Below, piece after piece: positions 1-8,876 of a stretch of DNA of 64,000 nt. The position numbers and the translations under genes were made by a program. Under the pieces are notes generated by a model. The model saw only the letters and a list, made by a program, of their open reading frames with translations, searched no databases and was not told the origin of the DNA. Numbering within the stretch: the first letter of the stretch is position 1; each line of letters begins with the position of its first letter. This stretch comes from an uncultured Bacteroides sp. (GTDB lineage: Bacteria > Bacteroidota > Bacteroidia > Bacteroidales > Bacteroidaceae): assembly GCA_945965395.1 (NCBI GenBank), contig CAMFND010000018.1:37538-101537 (forward strand). Reading direction: 5' to 3'.

Positions 1-75
1 TTGTCCTTTGGCCGAAATCACACTGCATATCATTATTACCCACCCAAACAGGTATAACTTTACTTTCATCTTCAT
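1..75 (-). CDS. Exported protein, N-terminal fragment (runs off left edge)
   Basis: Only the first 25 codons are in the window. They encode a typical Sec signal peptide: two Met-Lys pairs, a hydrophobic stretch of about 15 residues, and SAKGQ at the likely cleavage region. The first ATG is at 75 and a second in-frame ATG is at 69. A good Bacteroides -7 box (TATTTTTG on the minus strand, 89-96) lies just upstream, which supports a real gene start. The product cannot be identified because the mature protein lies outside the window. Confidence 0.65.
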   Translation of the reverse strand, partial: MKMKVKLYLFGWVIMICSVISAKGQ

Positions 76-88
76 AACGGTTATCGGG

Positions 89-96
89 CAAAAATA
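89..96 (-). promoter_or_regulatory. Promoter -7 box for the left-edge gene
   Basis: The minus strand reads TATTTTTG, an exact match to the Bacteroides primary-sigma -7 consensus TAnnTTTG. It sits about 14 bases before the ATG at 75, giving a very short leader. No clear TTTG -33 box is visible. Confidence 0.5.
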
Positions 97-208
97 TGCA
101 ATATTTCAGAAAACACAATGACTTTCGAAAACAGAATTGAAAGAATGACCATCTATTCCATCAAATAACCTTATTGATAATCTATTTTCTACCTGCAAAT
201 TCTCTGTT

Positions 209-292
209 TCACAGTGCAGGATTTGTATCCCACACTGTGAAATACATATCCCACACTGTGGTTTTTGTATTTCATAGTGTGAAACAGAGAAT
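209..292. repeat. Micro-array A: four tandem 21-bp units
   Basis: Four consecutive 21-bp units (209-229, 230-250, 251-271, 272-292) share a core like CCACACTGTG followed by an AT-rich tail ending in TATC or TATT. Units 2 and 3 are the most similar. The array also forms nested inverted repeats: TTTCACAGTG (207-216) with CACTGTGAAA (233-242), and TCTCTGTTTCAC (201-212) with GTGAAACAGAGA (279-290). It lies between the left-edge gene and mdh. The rest of the 76-586 gap holds only the two promoters and AT-rich sequence. There are no spacers, so it is not CRISPR. Confidence 0.75.
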
Positions 293-516
293 CCGTCTCG
301 GAATTTAGAATTATGCATCAGGAGAAATACAAGAAAAACAAGGCATCAGAAGAAAAATAAAGCGATAAAATGTGAATTGAAAAAATGTAACCTACTCTTT
401 GCAAAATTGGGATATGACATCTAAAAATAGTGAAATTTTTCCGTAATTGCCGAAAATCATCTTTTTTCATCCTATATTTACCAGTGTAAAGATTCGTTTT
501 TCACTGATAACTTTCC

Positions 517-524
517 TATCTTTG
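517..524 (+). promoter_or_regulatory. mdh promoter -7 box
   Basis: TATCTTTG matches the Bacteroides -7 consensus TAnnTTTG exactly. It lies 62 bases before the mdh ATG, so transcription probably starts near 531 with a leader of about 55 nucleotides. Confidence 0.6.
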
Positions 525-586
525 CATTGAAGAAAAAACAAAGACTGACTATACACTTTTATACATAACTTAAATACATAAGAATT

Positions 587-1588
587 ATGGAATTTGTAAC
601 AAACGAAAAACTTACCATTGTTGGTGCTGCCGGTATGATCGGTTCTAACATGGCTCAGACTGCTATCATGATGGGCTTAACTCCTAACATCTGCTTGTAC
701 GACCCGTACGCTCCAGGTTTGGAAGGTGTTGCTGAAGAATTGTTCCACTGCGGTTTCGAAGGTGTGAACATCACTTTCACTTCAGATATCAAAGAAGCGC
801 TGACTGGTGCTAAATATATCGTAAACTCAGGTGGTGCTGCTCGTAAAGCTGGTATGACTCGTGAAGACCTGTTGAAAGGTAACGCAGCTATCGCAGAAGA
901 ATTCGGTAAGAACGTAAAACAGTACTGTCCGGATGTAAAACACATCGTAGTTATCTTCAACCCTGCTGACATCACAGGTTTGATCACATTGTTGTACTCT
1001 GGTTTGAAACCGGGTCAGGTAACTACTTTGGCTGCTCTTGACTCTACTCGTCTGCGTAGCGAATTGGCTAAACACTTCGGTATCTCTATGGACGCTGTTG
1101 AAAACTGCCGTACTTACGGTGGTCACGGCGAACAGATGGCTGTATTTGCTTCTACTGCTAAAGTAAACGGTAAAGCTTTGACAGACATCATCGGTACTGA
1201 TGCCTTGACAAAAGAACAGTGGGCTGAAATCCAGCAGAAAGTAACTAAGGGTGGTGCTAACATCATCAACTTGCGTGGCCGTTCTTCATTCCAGAGCCCG
1301 TCATACGTTTCTATCGAAATGATTGGTGCTGCTATGGGCGGTAAAGCATTCCGCTGGCCGGCTGGTACTTACGTTTCTAACGAAAAGTACGACCACATCA
1401 TGATGGCTTGGGAAACTTCTATCACAGCTGACGGTTGCCACTGCGCTGCGTTGAACGGTACTGCAGAAGAACAAGCTGCTTTGGATAAGAGCTACGAACA
1501 CTTGTGCGCACTGCGTGACGAAGTAATCGCTATGGGCGTTCTTCCTCCAGTAGCTGAATGGAACAAGCTGAACCCGAACATTAAATAA
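587..1588 (+). CDS. mdh: Malate dehydrogenase
   Basis: A 333-aa NAD-dependent malate dehydrogenase interconverting malate and oxaloacetate, which in Bacteroides feeds the reductive fumarate/succinate branch. The Rossmann loop GAAGMIG is at residues 13-19. An Asp at about 39 ends strand 2, as in NAD-preferring enzymes. The substrate-binding Arg residues are near 86 and 92, LDSTR is at 151-155, and the catalytic His180 lies in YGGHGEQM. Length and start fit the Bacteroidales form. The gene has its own promoter upstream and a strong terminator downstream, so it is monocistronic. Codon use is highly biased, in line with high expression. Confidence 0.95.
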   Translation: MEFVTNEKLTIVGAAGMIGSNMAQTAIMMGLTPNICLYDPYAPGLEGVAEELFHCGFEGVNITFTSDIKEALTGAKYIVNSGGAARKAGMTREDLLKGNAAIAEEFGKNVKQYCPDVKHIVVIFNPADITGLITLLYSGLKPGQVTTLAALDSTRLRSELAKHFGISMDAVENCRTYGGHGEQMAVFASTAKVNGKALTDIIGTDALTKEQWAEIQQKVTKGGANIINLRGRSSFQSPSYVSIEMIGAAMGGKAFRWPAGTYVSNEKYDHIMMAWETSITADGCHCAALNGTAEEQAALDKSYEHLCALRDEVIAMGVLPPVAEWNKLNPNIK

Positions 1589-1610
1589 TCGGATTTTCCA
1601 TTAATATAAA

Positions 1611-1641
1611 AGGAGACTGAATCATCGGTCTCCTTTTTTTA
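1611..1641 (+). terminator. mdh rho-independent terminator
   Basis: AGGAGAC (1611-1617) pairs with GTCTCCT (1628-1634) around a 10-base loop and is followed by seven Ts. It lies 23 bases past the mdh stop. Confidence 0.85.
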
Positions 1642-1754
1642 TGCCCTTCCCCAATATCGTTGTACATCATATAAAATTATAAACATCTCATTTTTAAGTA
1701 TTTATATTTCACCAATGTACATCTAAAAACTTTCAGTCTCTCTCTCAAAAGCAC

Positions 1755-1762
1755 TACCTTTG
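1755..1762 (+). promoter_or_regulatory. Promoter -7 box for the PAP2 gene
   Basis: TACCTTTG matches TAnnTTTG. It lies 40 bases before the ATG at 1803 and downstream of the mdh terminator, so the PAP2 gene has its own transcript. Confidence 0.55.
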
Positions 1763-1802
1763 CCGCTCTCTTTACCATGTATTCCTAAAACTACGGGCAG
1801 CA

Positions 1803-3377
1803 ATGAGAATATGCACTTTACTACTTTTCTTTATTTCAGCACTGACCTGTCACCCGCTGTATGCACATCATTCAGCGAACAGTTATTTTTTGACACAAGA
1901 CTCCCTGTCTTCTCTTACCTCGTCGGCTCTTCCTGCGAAACAAAAGAGAACAAAGCAACTCTTCCAGCAAAACTTTTCGTACATGGGAATTCCTTTTATC
2001 GTTTCCGGCTTAATCGTCAAAAAGCAAAACCAGGATTTCCGAACACTGCGCAATCGCTTCCAGCCGACCTTTCATCACGAATATGATAATTATACACAAT
2101 ATGTCCCGTTAGTTGCCACATGGGGCATGAAATTAGCTGGAGTAGAAAGCCGCAGTTCATGGAAGGAACTCACAGTCAGCAATGTTTTCTCAGCAGCCTT
2201 GATGGCCGGCTTTGTCAACACCCTGAAATATACGACCAAAGAAATGCGTCCGGATAATTCATCAAACAATTCATTTCCTTCCGGACATACGGCCACTGCT
2301 TTTATGTGTGCCACAATCCTGCATAAAGAATACGGCATGCTCAGTCCATGGTATAGCATCGGAGGATATACCTTAGCGGGAGTAACCGGTATCACTCGCC
2401 AACTGAACAACCGTCACTGGATTGGCGATGTGCTGGTAGGAGCTGGAATCGGTATGATTTCGACAGACTTAGGCTATTTCCTTTCCGACCTGATTTTTCG
2501 TAAGAATACCACCAGCAGACAGTTAACAACTCACTTCAACCGCTACGATGCCCCTTCATTCCTGAGCCTCAACATGGGATTTGCCACAGGACCTTCCACC
2601 CTGCGTACCGCTGAACTATATGACACAGAAGAAGGGACCCCTTTAGGCATGCGCCTGCATACTGGTACATCGACCGTCGTCAGCGCAGAAGGGGCCTACT
2701 TTTTTAATCCGTACATCGGTTTGGGAGGACGCCTGAGAGTAGCTACCGTACCTGTTATCGCCGACATTCCCGAAGAAAACAAAAAGCATTTTGACCTGGA
2801 CAATGACCTGAAGGAAGGAGCCCCTGTCAACATGTACCTGCTCGACGGACTGGAATCGGACCATTTAGGCATGTGCGACATCGATTTAGGACTGTACTTT
2901 TCCTATCCGCTCAGCAGCCGTTTCCTGATAGGGAGCAAGCTGTTAGTCGGCCGACGCACTAATGCGAACTTTACCTTAAACTCTATTTCACGGATTAATC
3001 CAGCCATTTTCGACCGTCAGAAAGTGAGCCAGGAAGCCTACGAACAATTCTATAAAGCCGACGTAGATTATTATACCCGGCAAGAAGGTCTCAGCGTTCA
3101 AGAAATGCTACAAAGCACTTTCATCGACGAAGAATTTCTTCACATTCGTAAAAGTTCTACATTTAAATTAGGAACTGGCCTTTCTCTCGCCTACCGCTAC
3201 AAGGAAAATGCGGCCCTGCGCCTCTATTGCGACTATGACTTTGCCTCCCCCCGACTGACATACGACCTGAAGAACTCCTGGGCAGATGAAAACGGTAACC
3301 GGAAAGTCCGTTCGTATAGTAAAAGAACGCCTATGCATAATTTTACTTTCGGAGCTTCCATCGCGTTCATGTTCTAA
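1803..3377 (+). CDS. PAP2 phosphatase fused to a probable outer-membrane beta-barrel
   Basis: A 524-aa protein with an N-terminal signal peptide. The acid-phosphatase/PAP2 signature is complete: K142-x6-R149-P150, PSGH at 159-162, and R199-x5-H205-x3-D209. The N-terminal half should therefore dephosphorylate a lipid phosphate or pyrophosphate in the periplasm. Residues about 250-524 are not PAP2. They show alternating amphipathic strands rich in Gly, Tyr and Phe and end in a terminal Phe, as in outer-membrane barrels. Ordinary PAP2 proteins are about 200-250 aa. The substrate cannot be told from sequence; lipid A or undecaprenyl pyrophosphate are candidates. It lies just upstream of dnaG but probably has its own promoter. 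Confidence 0.8.
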   Translation: MRICTLLLFFISALTCHPLYAHHSANSYFLTQDSLSSLTSSALPAKQKRTKQLFQQNFSYMGIPFIVSGLIVKKQNQDFRTLRNRFQPTFHHEYDNYTQYVPLVATWGMKLAGVESRSSWKELTVSNVFSAALMAGFVNTLKYTTKEMRPDNSSNNSFPSGHTATAFMCATILHKEYGMLSPWYSIGGYTLAGVTGITRQLNNRHWIGDVLVGAGIGMISTDLGYFLSDLIFRKNTTSRQLTTHFNRYDAPSFLSLNMGFATGPSTLRTAELYDTEEGTPLGMRLHTGTSTVVSAEGAYFFNPYIGLGGRLRVATVPVIADIPEENKKHFDLDNDLKEGAPVNMYLLDGLESDHLGMCDIDLGLYFSYPLSSRFLIGSKLLVGRRTNANFTLNSISRINPAIFDRQKVSQEAYEQFYKADVDYYTRQEGLSVQEMLQSTFIDEEFLHIRKSSTFKLGTGLSLAYRYKENAALRLYCDYDFASPRLTYDLKNSWADENGNRKVRSYSKRTPMHNFTFGASIAFMF

Positions 3378-3428
3378 CATGAAAGCCGTTGCACATTCTA
3401 CTTATTTTTATTATTTTCGCCCTTCGAA

Positions 3429-5555
3429 ATGATTGATCAAGCTACCATAGACCGAATACTGGATGCCGCACAAATAGTAGATGTAGTATCCGAGTTTGTC
3501 ACACTCCGCCGAAGGGGAGTGAACTACATCGGACTATGCCCGTTCCACAATGAAAAGACCCCTTCTTTCAGTGTGTCTCCCAGCAAAGGATTATGCAAAT
3601 GTTTCAGTTGCGGTAAGGGAGGAAATGTGGTGCACTTCATCATGGAGCACGAACAGCTTTCTTACTACGAGGCCCTGAAGTGGCTGGCCAACAAATATCA
3701 CATCGAAGTAAAGGAACGGGAACTCACCGACGAAGAAAAACAAGCACATAGCCTGCGTGAAAGCTTGTTTGTAGTCAACCAGTTTGCTTCTGAATATTTT
3801 CAAGACATACTTTACAATCACATCGACGGGCAACGTATCGGTATGACCTATTTACGCAGCCGAGGATTCCGTGATGACATTATCAAAAAGTTCCAGTTAG
3901 GATACAGCACAGACAGTCACGATGCACTGGCACGTACTGCCAAACAGAAAGGCTATCAGGAAGAGTTCCTGGTAAAGACGGGGTTGTGCTATAGAAAGGA
4001 CGACGGATCGCTTCGCGACCGTTTCTGGGGGCGTGTCATTTTTCCCGTACATACCTTGTCGGGAAAAGTGGTAGCTTTTGGGGGACGTGTATTAAGCGCT
4101 GCCACCAAAAATGTGCAGATGAAGTATGTCAACTCTCCGGAATCGGAGATATATCACAAAAGCCGGGAACTCTATGGCATTTATTTTGCCAAGCAAGCCA
4201 TTGTACGTCAGGACCGCTGCTTCTTAGTAGAAGGTTATACTGATGTCATTTCCATGCACCAGAGTGGAATTGAAAATGTGGTAGCTTCTTCGGGTACGGC
4301 ACTGACTTCCGACCAGATACGCCTGATTCATCGCTTTACCAATAACATTACGGTATTGTATGACGGTGACGGAGCCGGAATCAAGGCCAGCATACGCGGT
4401 ATTGACATGCTATTAGAAGAAGGCATGAACATCAAGGTATGCCTGCTCCCCGATGGAGATGACCCTGACAGCTTTGCGCGCAAGCATAATGCCACCGATT
4501 ATCAGGCCTACATCAATGAGCACGAAGTAGACTTCATTCGTTTCAAGACGAATCTGCTGATGGAAGAAGCAGGAAAAGACCCGATCAAACGTGCCAGCCT
4601 GATTTCCAGTATCGTAAAAAGTATCTCTGTAATACCTGACTCGATTGTCCGCTCCGTATATACACGCGAGTGCAGCCAGCTTCTGCAGATGGAAGAGAAA
4701 ATCCTGATAGAAGCAGTAAACAAATTGATAGAGCAAGCACAGGAGAACAAATACAAGGAAATCCAGCGGAAGCAACGACAGGCCATCCAGAATGCCCAAC
4801 CTACTCCTCCGACTACCTATCCGGAGGCACAGCCGGAAGCAATTCCCATACCGGATGAAACGCTGCTTCCTCCTGCTCCTCAGGAAGCAACTGAGTATGT
4901 ACCTCCGACCGCAGAACAGCCTGCCGGACAACCAGTAGAGATTCCTGTCCCTACGGACAATTACCTTTCGTATATCCCATTGGAAGGGAACGAAAAAAAA
5001 TTGTTCTACGAAAAGGAACAACTCCTCCTGCAAATGATTGTCCGCTATGGTGAAAAAGTGATGTGTTACTTAGAGGATGAAAACGGAGAAGAGCAACCGC
5101 TCACTGTGATAGAATGTATTTCTTCCAGTTTAAAAGAGGACGAACTGCAGTTTCACTATCCCATAGACCGCCGCATCCTAAAAGAGGCTGAGAATCACCT
5201 GCACGATGAAGGCTTTGTGTCTGAACGCTATTTCCTGACTCATCCTGATCCGGAAATCAGCAAACAGGCCGCAGAATTAGCCAGTGATCGCTATCAGCTA
5301 AGCAAGTACCACTCAAAAGGACAGGCAATCATTACCGATGAAGAAAGGCTTTACGAATTAGTGCCCAGGTTGTTAATTGATTTCAAGCTATCGATTGTAG
5401 ACGAAGAGATGAAGCATACCCTGCAGGCTTTAGCCAATCCGGACATCTATAACAATCCGGAGAAATGCCAGGAAATCATGGAGCACTACAAAACCCTGCA
5501 AAAGATTCAGATTCCAATGGCACAAAAGGCGGGCGACCGCGTTGTTTTACATTAA
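3429..5555 (+). CDS. dnaG: DNA primase
   Basis: A 708-aa DnaG primase that makes RNA primers for replication. The N-terminal CHC2 zinc ribbon is visible (C37-x2-H40 and C58-x2-C61). It is followed by the catalytic core with the TOPRIM motif VEGYTDV and the YDGDGAG metal-binding segment. Residues about 450-520 form a low-complexity Pro/Gln/Glu linker before the C-terminal helicase-binding domain, which makes this longer than the E. coli protein (581 aa). It starts 52 bases after the PAP2 gene. A near-consensus -7 box (TATTTTCG) lies about 10 bases before the ATG. Confidence 0.95.
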   Translation: MIDQATIDRILDAAQIVDVVSEFVTLRRRGVNYIGLCPFHNEKTPSFSVSPSKGLCKCFSCGKGGNVVHFIMEHEQLSYYEALKWLANKYHIEVKERELTDEEKQAHSLRESLFVVNQFASEYFQDILYNHIDGQRIGMTYLRSRGFRDDIIKKFQLGYSTDSHDALARTAKQKGYQEEFLVKTGLCYRKDDGSLRDRFWGRVIFPVHTLSGKVVAFGGRVLSAATKNVQMKYVNSPESEIYHKSRELYGIYFAKQAIVRQDRCFLVEGYTDVISMHQSGIENVVASSGTALTSDQIRLIHRFTNNITVLYDGDGAGIKASIRGIDMLLEEGMNIKVCLLPDGDDPDSFARKHNATDYQAYINEHEVDFIRFKTNLLMEEAGKDPIKRASLISSIVKSISVIPDSIVRSVYTRECSQLLQMEEKILIEAVNKLIEQAQENKYKEIQRKQRQAIQNAQPTPPTTYPEAQPEAIPIPDETLLPPAPQEATEYVPPTAEQPAGQPVEIPVPTDNYLSYIPLEGNEKKLFYEKEQLLLQMIVRYGEKVMCYLEDENGEEQPLTVIECISSSLKEDELQFHYPIDRRILKEAENHLHDEGFVSERYFLTHPDPEISKQAAELASDRYQLSKYHSKGQAIITDEERLYELVPRLLIDFKLSIVDEEMKHTLQALANPDIYNNPEKCQEIMEHYKTLQKIQIPMAQKAGDRVVLH

Positions 5556-5590
5556 CTATTTCCCCTCTCCACGATAAAAGGGGAAATAGT
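5555..5590. terminator. Bidirectional hairpin between dnaG and folE
   Basis: ACTATTTCCCCT (5555-5566) pairs perfectly with AGGGGAAATAGT (5579-5590). The two genes converge here and their stops lie at the hairpin edges. U-tracts are weak on both sides, so termination is inferred from position and stem strength. Confidence 0.7.
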
Positions 5591-5599
5591 ATCTTCAGA

Positions 5600-6196
5600 T
5601 TAATATCTTGCACGAATCAGATTCATGAACTCTTCGCGCGTCTTGGCCTGATTGAATGCACCTGTAAAATCAGAAGTAGTTGTCACGGAATTCTGTTTTT
5701 CCACTCCTCTCATCTGCATACACATGTGTTTGGCTTCTACAACCACCATTACGCCTAATGGATTCAGTGTTTCCTGGATACACTCCTTTATTTGAAGCGT
5801 CATGCGTTCCTGCACCTGCAAACGGTGAGAAAAAATATCTACCACACGAGCAATCTTACTCAGCCCCGTAATGTATCCGTTAGGAATGTATGCCACATGG
5901 GCCTTTCCGTAGAACGGCAGCATGTGATGCTCGCACATGGAAAAGAAATCAATGTCCTTCACAATCACCATCTGGCTGTAAGGTTCCTTGAATTTTGCGG
6001 CATTCAGCACTTCTCTCGGATCCATTTCATATCCGCGAGTCAGCGTCAGCATGGCTTTTGCTACACGCTCAGGGGTTTTCAACAGTCCTTCTCTTTCAGG
6101 GTCTTCACCCAGCAAAGAAAGGATTTCCTTATAATGCCCGACCAGTTTCTCAACCTTCTCTTGCGGCCAGTTTATCGAATTTGTATCTGTCATCAT
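5600..6196 (-). CDS. folE: GTP cyclohydrolase I
   Basis: A 198-aa enzyme converting GTP to 7,8-dihydroneopterin triphosphate, the first step of folate synthesis. Zinc ligands are visible as C88 and H91 in MCEHHMLP and C159 in KHMCMQMRG. The segment around [10 protein letters not shown] and the SHRLQVQE active-site helix are intact. The length is normal for the family. Its start overlaps the stop of the upstream SPOR gene by one base, indicating translational coupling at the 3' end of the leftward DUF1599-DoxX-tpiA-SPOR-folE block. Confidence 0.95.
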   Translation of the reverse strand: MMTDTNSINWPQEKVEKLVGHYKEILSLLGEDPEREGLLKTPERVAKAMLTLTRGYEMDPREVLNAAKFKEPYSQMVIVKDIDFFSMCEHHMLPFYGKAHVAYIPNGYITGLSKIARVVDIFSHRLQVQERMTLQIKECIQETLNPLGVMVVVEAKHMCMQMRGVEKQNSVTTTSDFTGAFNQAKTREEFMNLIRARY

Positions 6197-6657
6197 TATT
6201 CTATAGGTATATTAATCTGTTCACGCACAATAGACACTTCCTTAAAAACTCCTGTAGCTTTCAATTTACGCATGGTTACATGTGCTTCTTCAATACTTTT
6301 AAAGTCTCCTACCCGGCACAGCCACCGAGGAGGCTGAAAATAAGTATAAACCGGAAGTTCCGGAAATTCTTGTTTCACTTTCGTTGCTACCCTATTCGCT
6401 TCACTACGCGCCTGACGGGAGTTATTCCCGGCGTATATCTGTACGCGAAATCCACGAGCTTTTAATGTCTTTACCTGCTCCGAACTGGTAGAACGCACAT
6501 AACGTTTCCCTATCAAAGAGGTAATCTGTGCATCCTGGTGGATAGTCACTACACCTTCTCCCGCCCGACGGGTCTGCAGGCTTTCGATAATGTTCTGCTG
6601 GGCATAAGCCCCGCCGACACACAAAACAGAAACTACAAATAAAAGATATTTCAGCAT
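6196..6657 (-). CDS. SPOR-domain exported protein
   Basis: A 153-aa protein with a signal peptide (cleavage likely after GGAYA) and a C-terminal SPOR domain from about residue 70 to the end. The conserved pattern is VQIYAG, a central aromatic segment, the FKSIEEAH helix and a final strand. SPOR domains bind denuded septal peptidoglycan, so it probably acts in the periplasm at cell division or wall remodelling. It is small and has no other domain. It lies 122 bases downstream of tpiA and is coupled to folE. The link to folate synthesis is positional only. Confidence 0.85.
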   Translation of the reverse strand: MLKYLLFVVSVLCVGGAYAQQNIIESLQTRRAGEGVVTIHQDAQITSLIGKRYVRSTSSEQVKTLKARGFRVQIYAGNNSRQARSEANRVATKVKQEFPELPVYTYFQPPRWLCRVGDFKSIEEAHVTMRKLKATGVFKEVSIVREQINIPIE

Positions 6658-6779
6658 AAGCGGATTTTTAGATAGACATAGAAAACAAAAGTCAATTGAG
6701 TACAGAGACCATACGACGGCACAAGGTCCTCACATCATCTCTGTGCTCAGAAGTCGCTCCTGACTAATTCAAAAAAGAA

Positions 6780-7535
6780 TTATTTAAAAGCGTCGATGAT
6801 ACCTTTGAAGTCTGCAACTTTCAAAGCAGCACCACCAATCAGACCACCGTCTACATCAGGATTAGCGAACAATTCTTTTGCGTTAGAAGGCTTGCAGCTT
6901 CCACCGTACAGGATAGAAGTATTTTCAGCTACTTCCTGACCGTATTTAGCAGCAACCAAAGAACGGATGTGAGCGTGGATTTCCTGAGCCTGTTCCGGAG
7001 TAGCAGTCTTACCTGTACCGATAGCCCAAACCGGTTCGTAAGCCAAGATTACTTTACCGAAATCTTCAGCAGACAAAGAGAATACAGAAGCCAACTGAGC
7101 TTCTACTACTTCATTCTGTTTGTTAGCTTCACGTTCTTCCAATACTTCACCGATACAGAAGATAGGTTTCAAGTTGTTAGCCAAAGCCAATTTAACTTTT
7201 TCTTCCAGGATTTCAACTGTTTCGTGATAGTAAGCACGACGTTCAGAGTGACCCAAGATTACATACTGAGCACCTGTAGATGCAACCATTTCTGCAGAAA
7301 CTTCACCAGTATAAGCACCAGATACTTTGTCAGCGCAGTTTTCAGCACCTACACCAATGATAGAGCTGTCTACCAGAGGAGTTACAGAAGCCAAGTGAAT
7401 GAAAGGAGTACAGATGATTACATCGCAGTTTGGTTTGTCTGCAGTCAATGCTTCGTTCAATTCTTTTGCCAATGCAATACCTTCCTGCAGGTTCTTGTTC
7501 ATTTTCCAGTTACCTGCTACAATGTTTTTTCTCAT
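6780..7535 (-). CDS. tpiA: Triosephosphate isomerase
   Basis: A 251-aa glycolytic TIM-barrel enzyme interconverting dihydroxyacetone phosphate and glyceraldehyde 3-phosphate. Catalytic residues are present: K11 in GNWKMN, H96 in LGHSERR and E167 in [11 protein letters not shown]. The phosphate-binding GGS and GGAAL segments are near the C terminus. Length is standard. The start is 24 bases after the upstream DoxX-family gene, so the two are probably co-transcribed. Codon use is strongly biased, as in mdh, consistent with high expression. Confidence 0.96.
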   Translation of the reverse strand: MRKNIVAGNWKMNKNLQEGIALAKELNEALTADKPNCDVIICTPFIHLASVTPLVDSSIIGVGAENCADKVSGAYTGEVSAEMVASTGAQYVILGHSERRAYYHETVEILEEKVKLALANNLKPIFCIGEVLEEREANKQNEVVEAQLASVFSLSAEDFGKVILAYEPVWAIGTGKTATPEQAQEIHAHIRSLVAAKYGQEVAENTSILYGGSCKPSNAKELFANPDVDGGLIGGAALKVADFKGIIDAFK

Positions 7536-7559
7536 TTTGTTTAAATTTTAAAGGGTTAG

Positions 7560-8876
7560 TTATAATGTTTCTTTTTTATTCTCTTCCTCTTTTTTCTTTT
7601 TGCGGCTTTTTATGCGCAACCATATCAGGTCGACCACGGTCAGCAGCAGCAAAGGCCCCAGGAACCAGCCGGTCACTTCTACCACCTTGTGCACATTGGT
7701 TTTCGGATTCCATGTACTGAATGGAAGTTTCTCCAGCGGTGCATTCAACTGATATTCATCTGGCAGATTGGAAACACTCCATTTACGCAGCACGAGTCCT
7801 TTTTTCAGCAGCATCAATCCCGGATTGGAACGAATCATCGTCTTCAGCGTAATCTCATCCATCAACGCAAACGGATATTCCGCTCCTGTATTCTCTTGCC
7901 AGTCTATAATATCCTGCTCCGAAGAAGCTGTCAGACACAGGAAACGATACCCGTGCTCCACACTGTAATCATACACTTCATTGATCAAATCCATGCCACT
8001 ATCGTCCGCCTGCTTCAACCATGGTGCCACCAGTAAGAACGTATACTGGTCACTATGAAGTATGTCATCTGTCAAATCCTCTCCCGTTTCCAGTGAAGTA
8101 ATCGAGAAGTCGTGAATAGGAGGTTCATAGCCCTTCTCCTTCACCCGAGTCTTCGAATCGACAAAGGTCCACGTGGAATCTGTCGGGAAATTATCAATCG
8201 TAAATTCCTGTTCTTTACCGTCTTTCGAATAAATAAAAATCGTTTCATACTCGGTAGGCTTCTCACCTTCAGGAATTGTCATGCCTTTTATAATGTCTGC
8301 TCCCACATGATAAGGACGAAAATCGAACACAGGCAGGTAGCGCAGGCAGAACAACATGAAGAAGATGATGAACAGAATACTGTAAAGCGAAATCAGCCAG
8401 TCCACTTTCGTGGTGACTAGATTAAAGATATGCCGTCGCCACTTAAACACGGAAATAGCCGCAATAAGCAACACGATGTTTTTGAAGAAAGTCTCCCAGT
8501 TGGTCAGCACAACCGCATCACCAAAACATCCACAATCGGAAATCGGATTGGCTATGGCCAGCCACAATGTCAACGGTGTCATAAACGCCATCATCAACAA
8601 AGCCAGCAAAGGAGCTACCCTCCGACGAATACCGAAGAACAGATAAATGCCAAGAATAAACTCAAACAAGGCACAGAGCATAGCTGCCAGATAAGGCACA
8701 TATCCTGCGCTCAGGCTCTGCAGCCCCCATGCTTCCAGGTAATCCTGTACCTTATAGACCGTACCCAAAGGATCATTGGCCTTTACAAATCCGGAGAACA
8801 GAAAAACGACAGCCAATAAAAAACGGCAGACGTTACTCCAGATCACAATTGCTTTATGTAGAAACTTATTCTCCAA
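7560..8876 (-). CDS. DoxX/MauE-like membrane protein with thioredoxin-like C-terminal domain (BT_3928 family)
   Basis: A 438-aa inner-membrane protein. The N-terminal half has about five hydrophobic helices with the DCGCFG motif typical of the MauE branch of the DoxX superfamily. Residues about 245-370 look like a thioredoxin fold (strand DQYTFLLVAP, later YPFALMDE and PGLMLLKKG), but there is no CxxC active site. A last transmembrane helix and a Lys/Glu-rich tail follow. DoxX/MauE proteins are linked to redox or disulfide handling; the role here is unknown. The gene overlaps the upstream DUF1599 gene by 11 bases and precedes tpiA, forming one operon. Confidence 0.75.
   Translation of the reverse strand: MENKFLHKAIVIWSNVCRFLLAVVFLFSGFVKANDPLGTVYKVQDYLEAWGLQSLSAGYVPYLAAMLCALFEFILGIYLFFGIRRRVAPLLALLMMAFMTPLTLWLAIANPISDCGCFGDAVVLTNWETFFKNIVLLIAAISVFKWRRHIFNLVTTKVDWLISLYSILFIIFFMLFCLRYLPVFDFRPYHVGADIIKGMTIPEGEKPTEYETIFIYSKDGKEQEFTIDNFPTDSTWTFVDSKTRVKEKGYEPPIHDFSITSLETGEDLTDDILHSDQYTFLLVAPWLKQADDSGMDLINEVYDYSVEHGYRFLCLTASSEQDIIDWQENTGAEYPFALMDEITLKTMIRSNPGLMLLKKGLVLRKWSVSNLPDEYQLNAPLEKLPFSTWNPKTNVHKVVEVTGWFLGPLLLLTVVDLIWLRIKSRKKKKEEENKKETL

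Noticed and set aside
209..292. CRISPR array
   Set aside because: Units are 21-22 bp and contiguous with no spacers, only four copies occur, and no cas gene is present anywhere in the window. The same applies to arrays B, C and D.
106..318. 70-codon minus-strand frame with heptapeptide repeats
   Set aside because: The repeats come from the 21-bp micro-array A read in one frame. No start signal or conserved domain is seen, and the nested palindromes explain the sequence better than a protein.
4413..5033. 206-codon minus-strand open frame
   Set aside because: Antisense to the dnaG linker and C-terminal region; hydrophobic low-complexity translation without family features.
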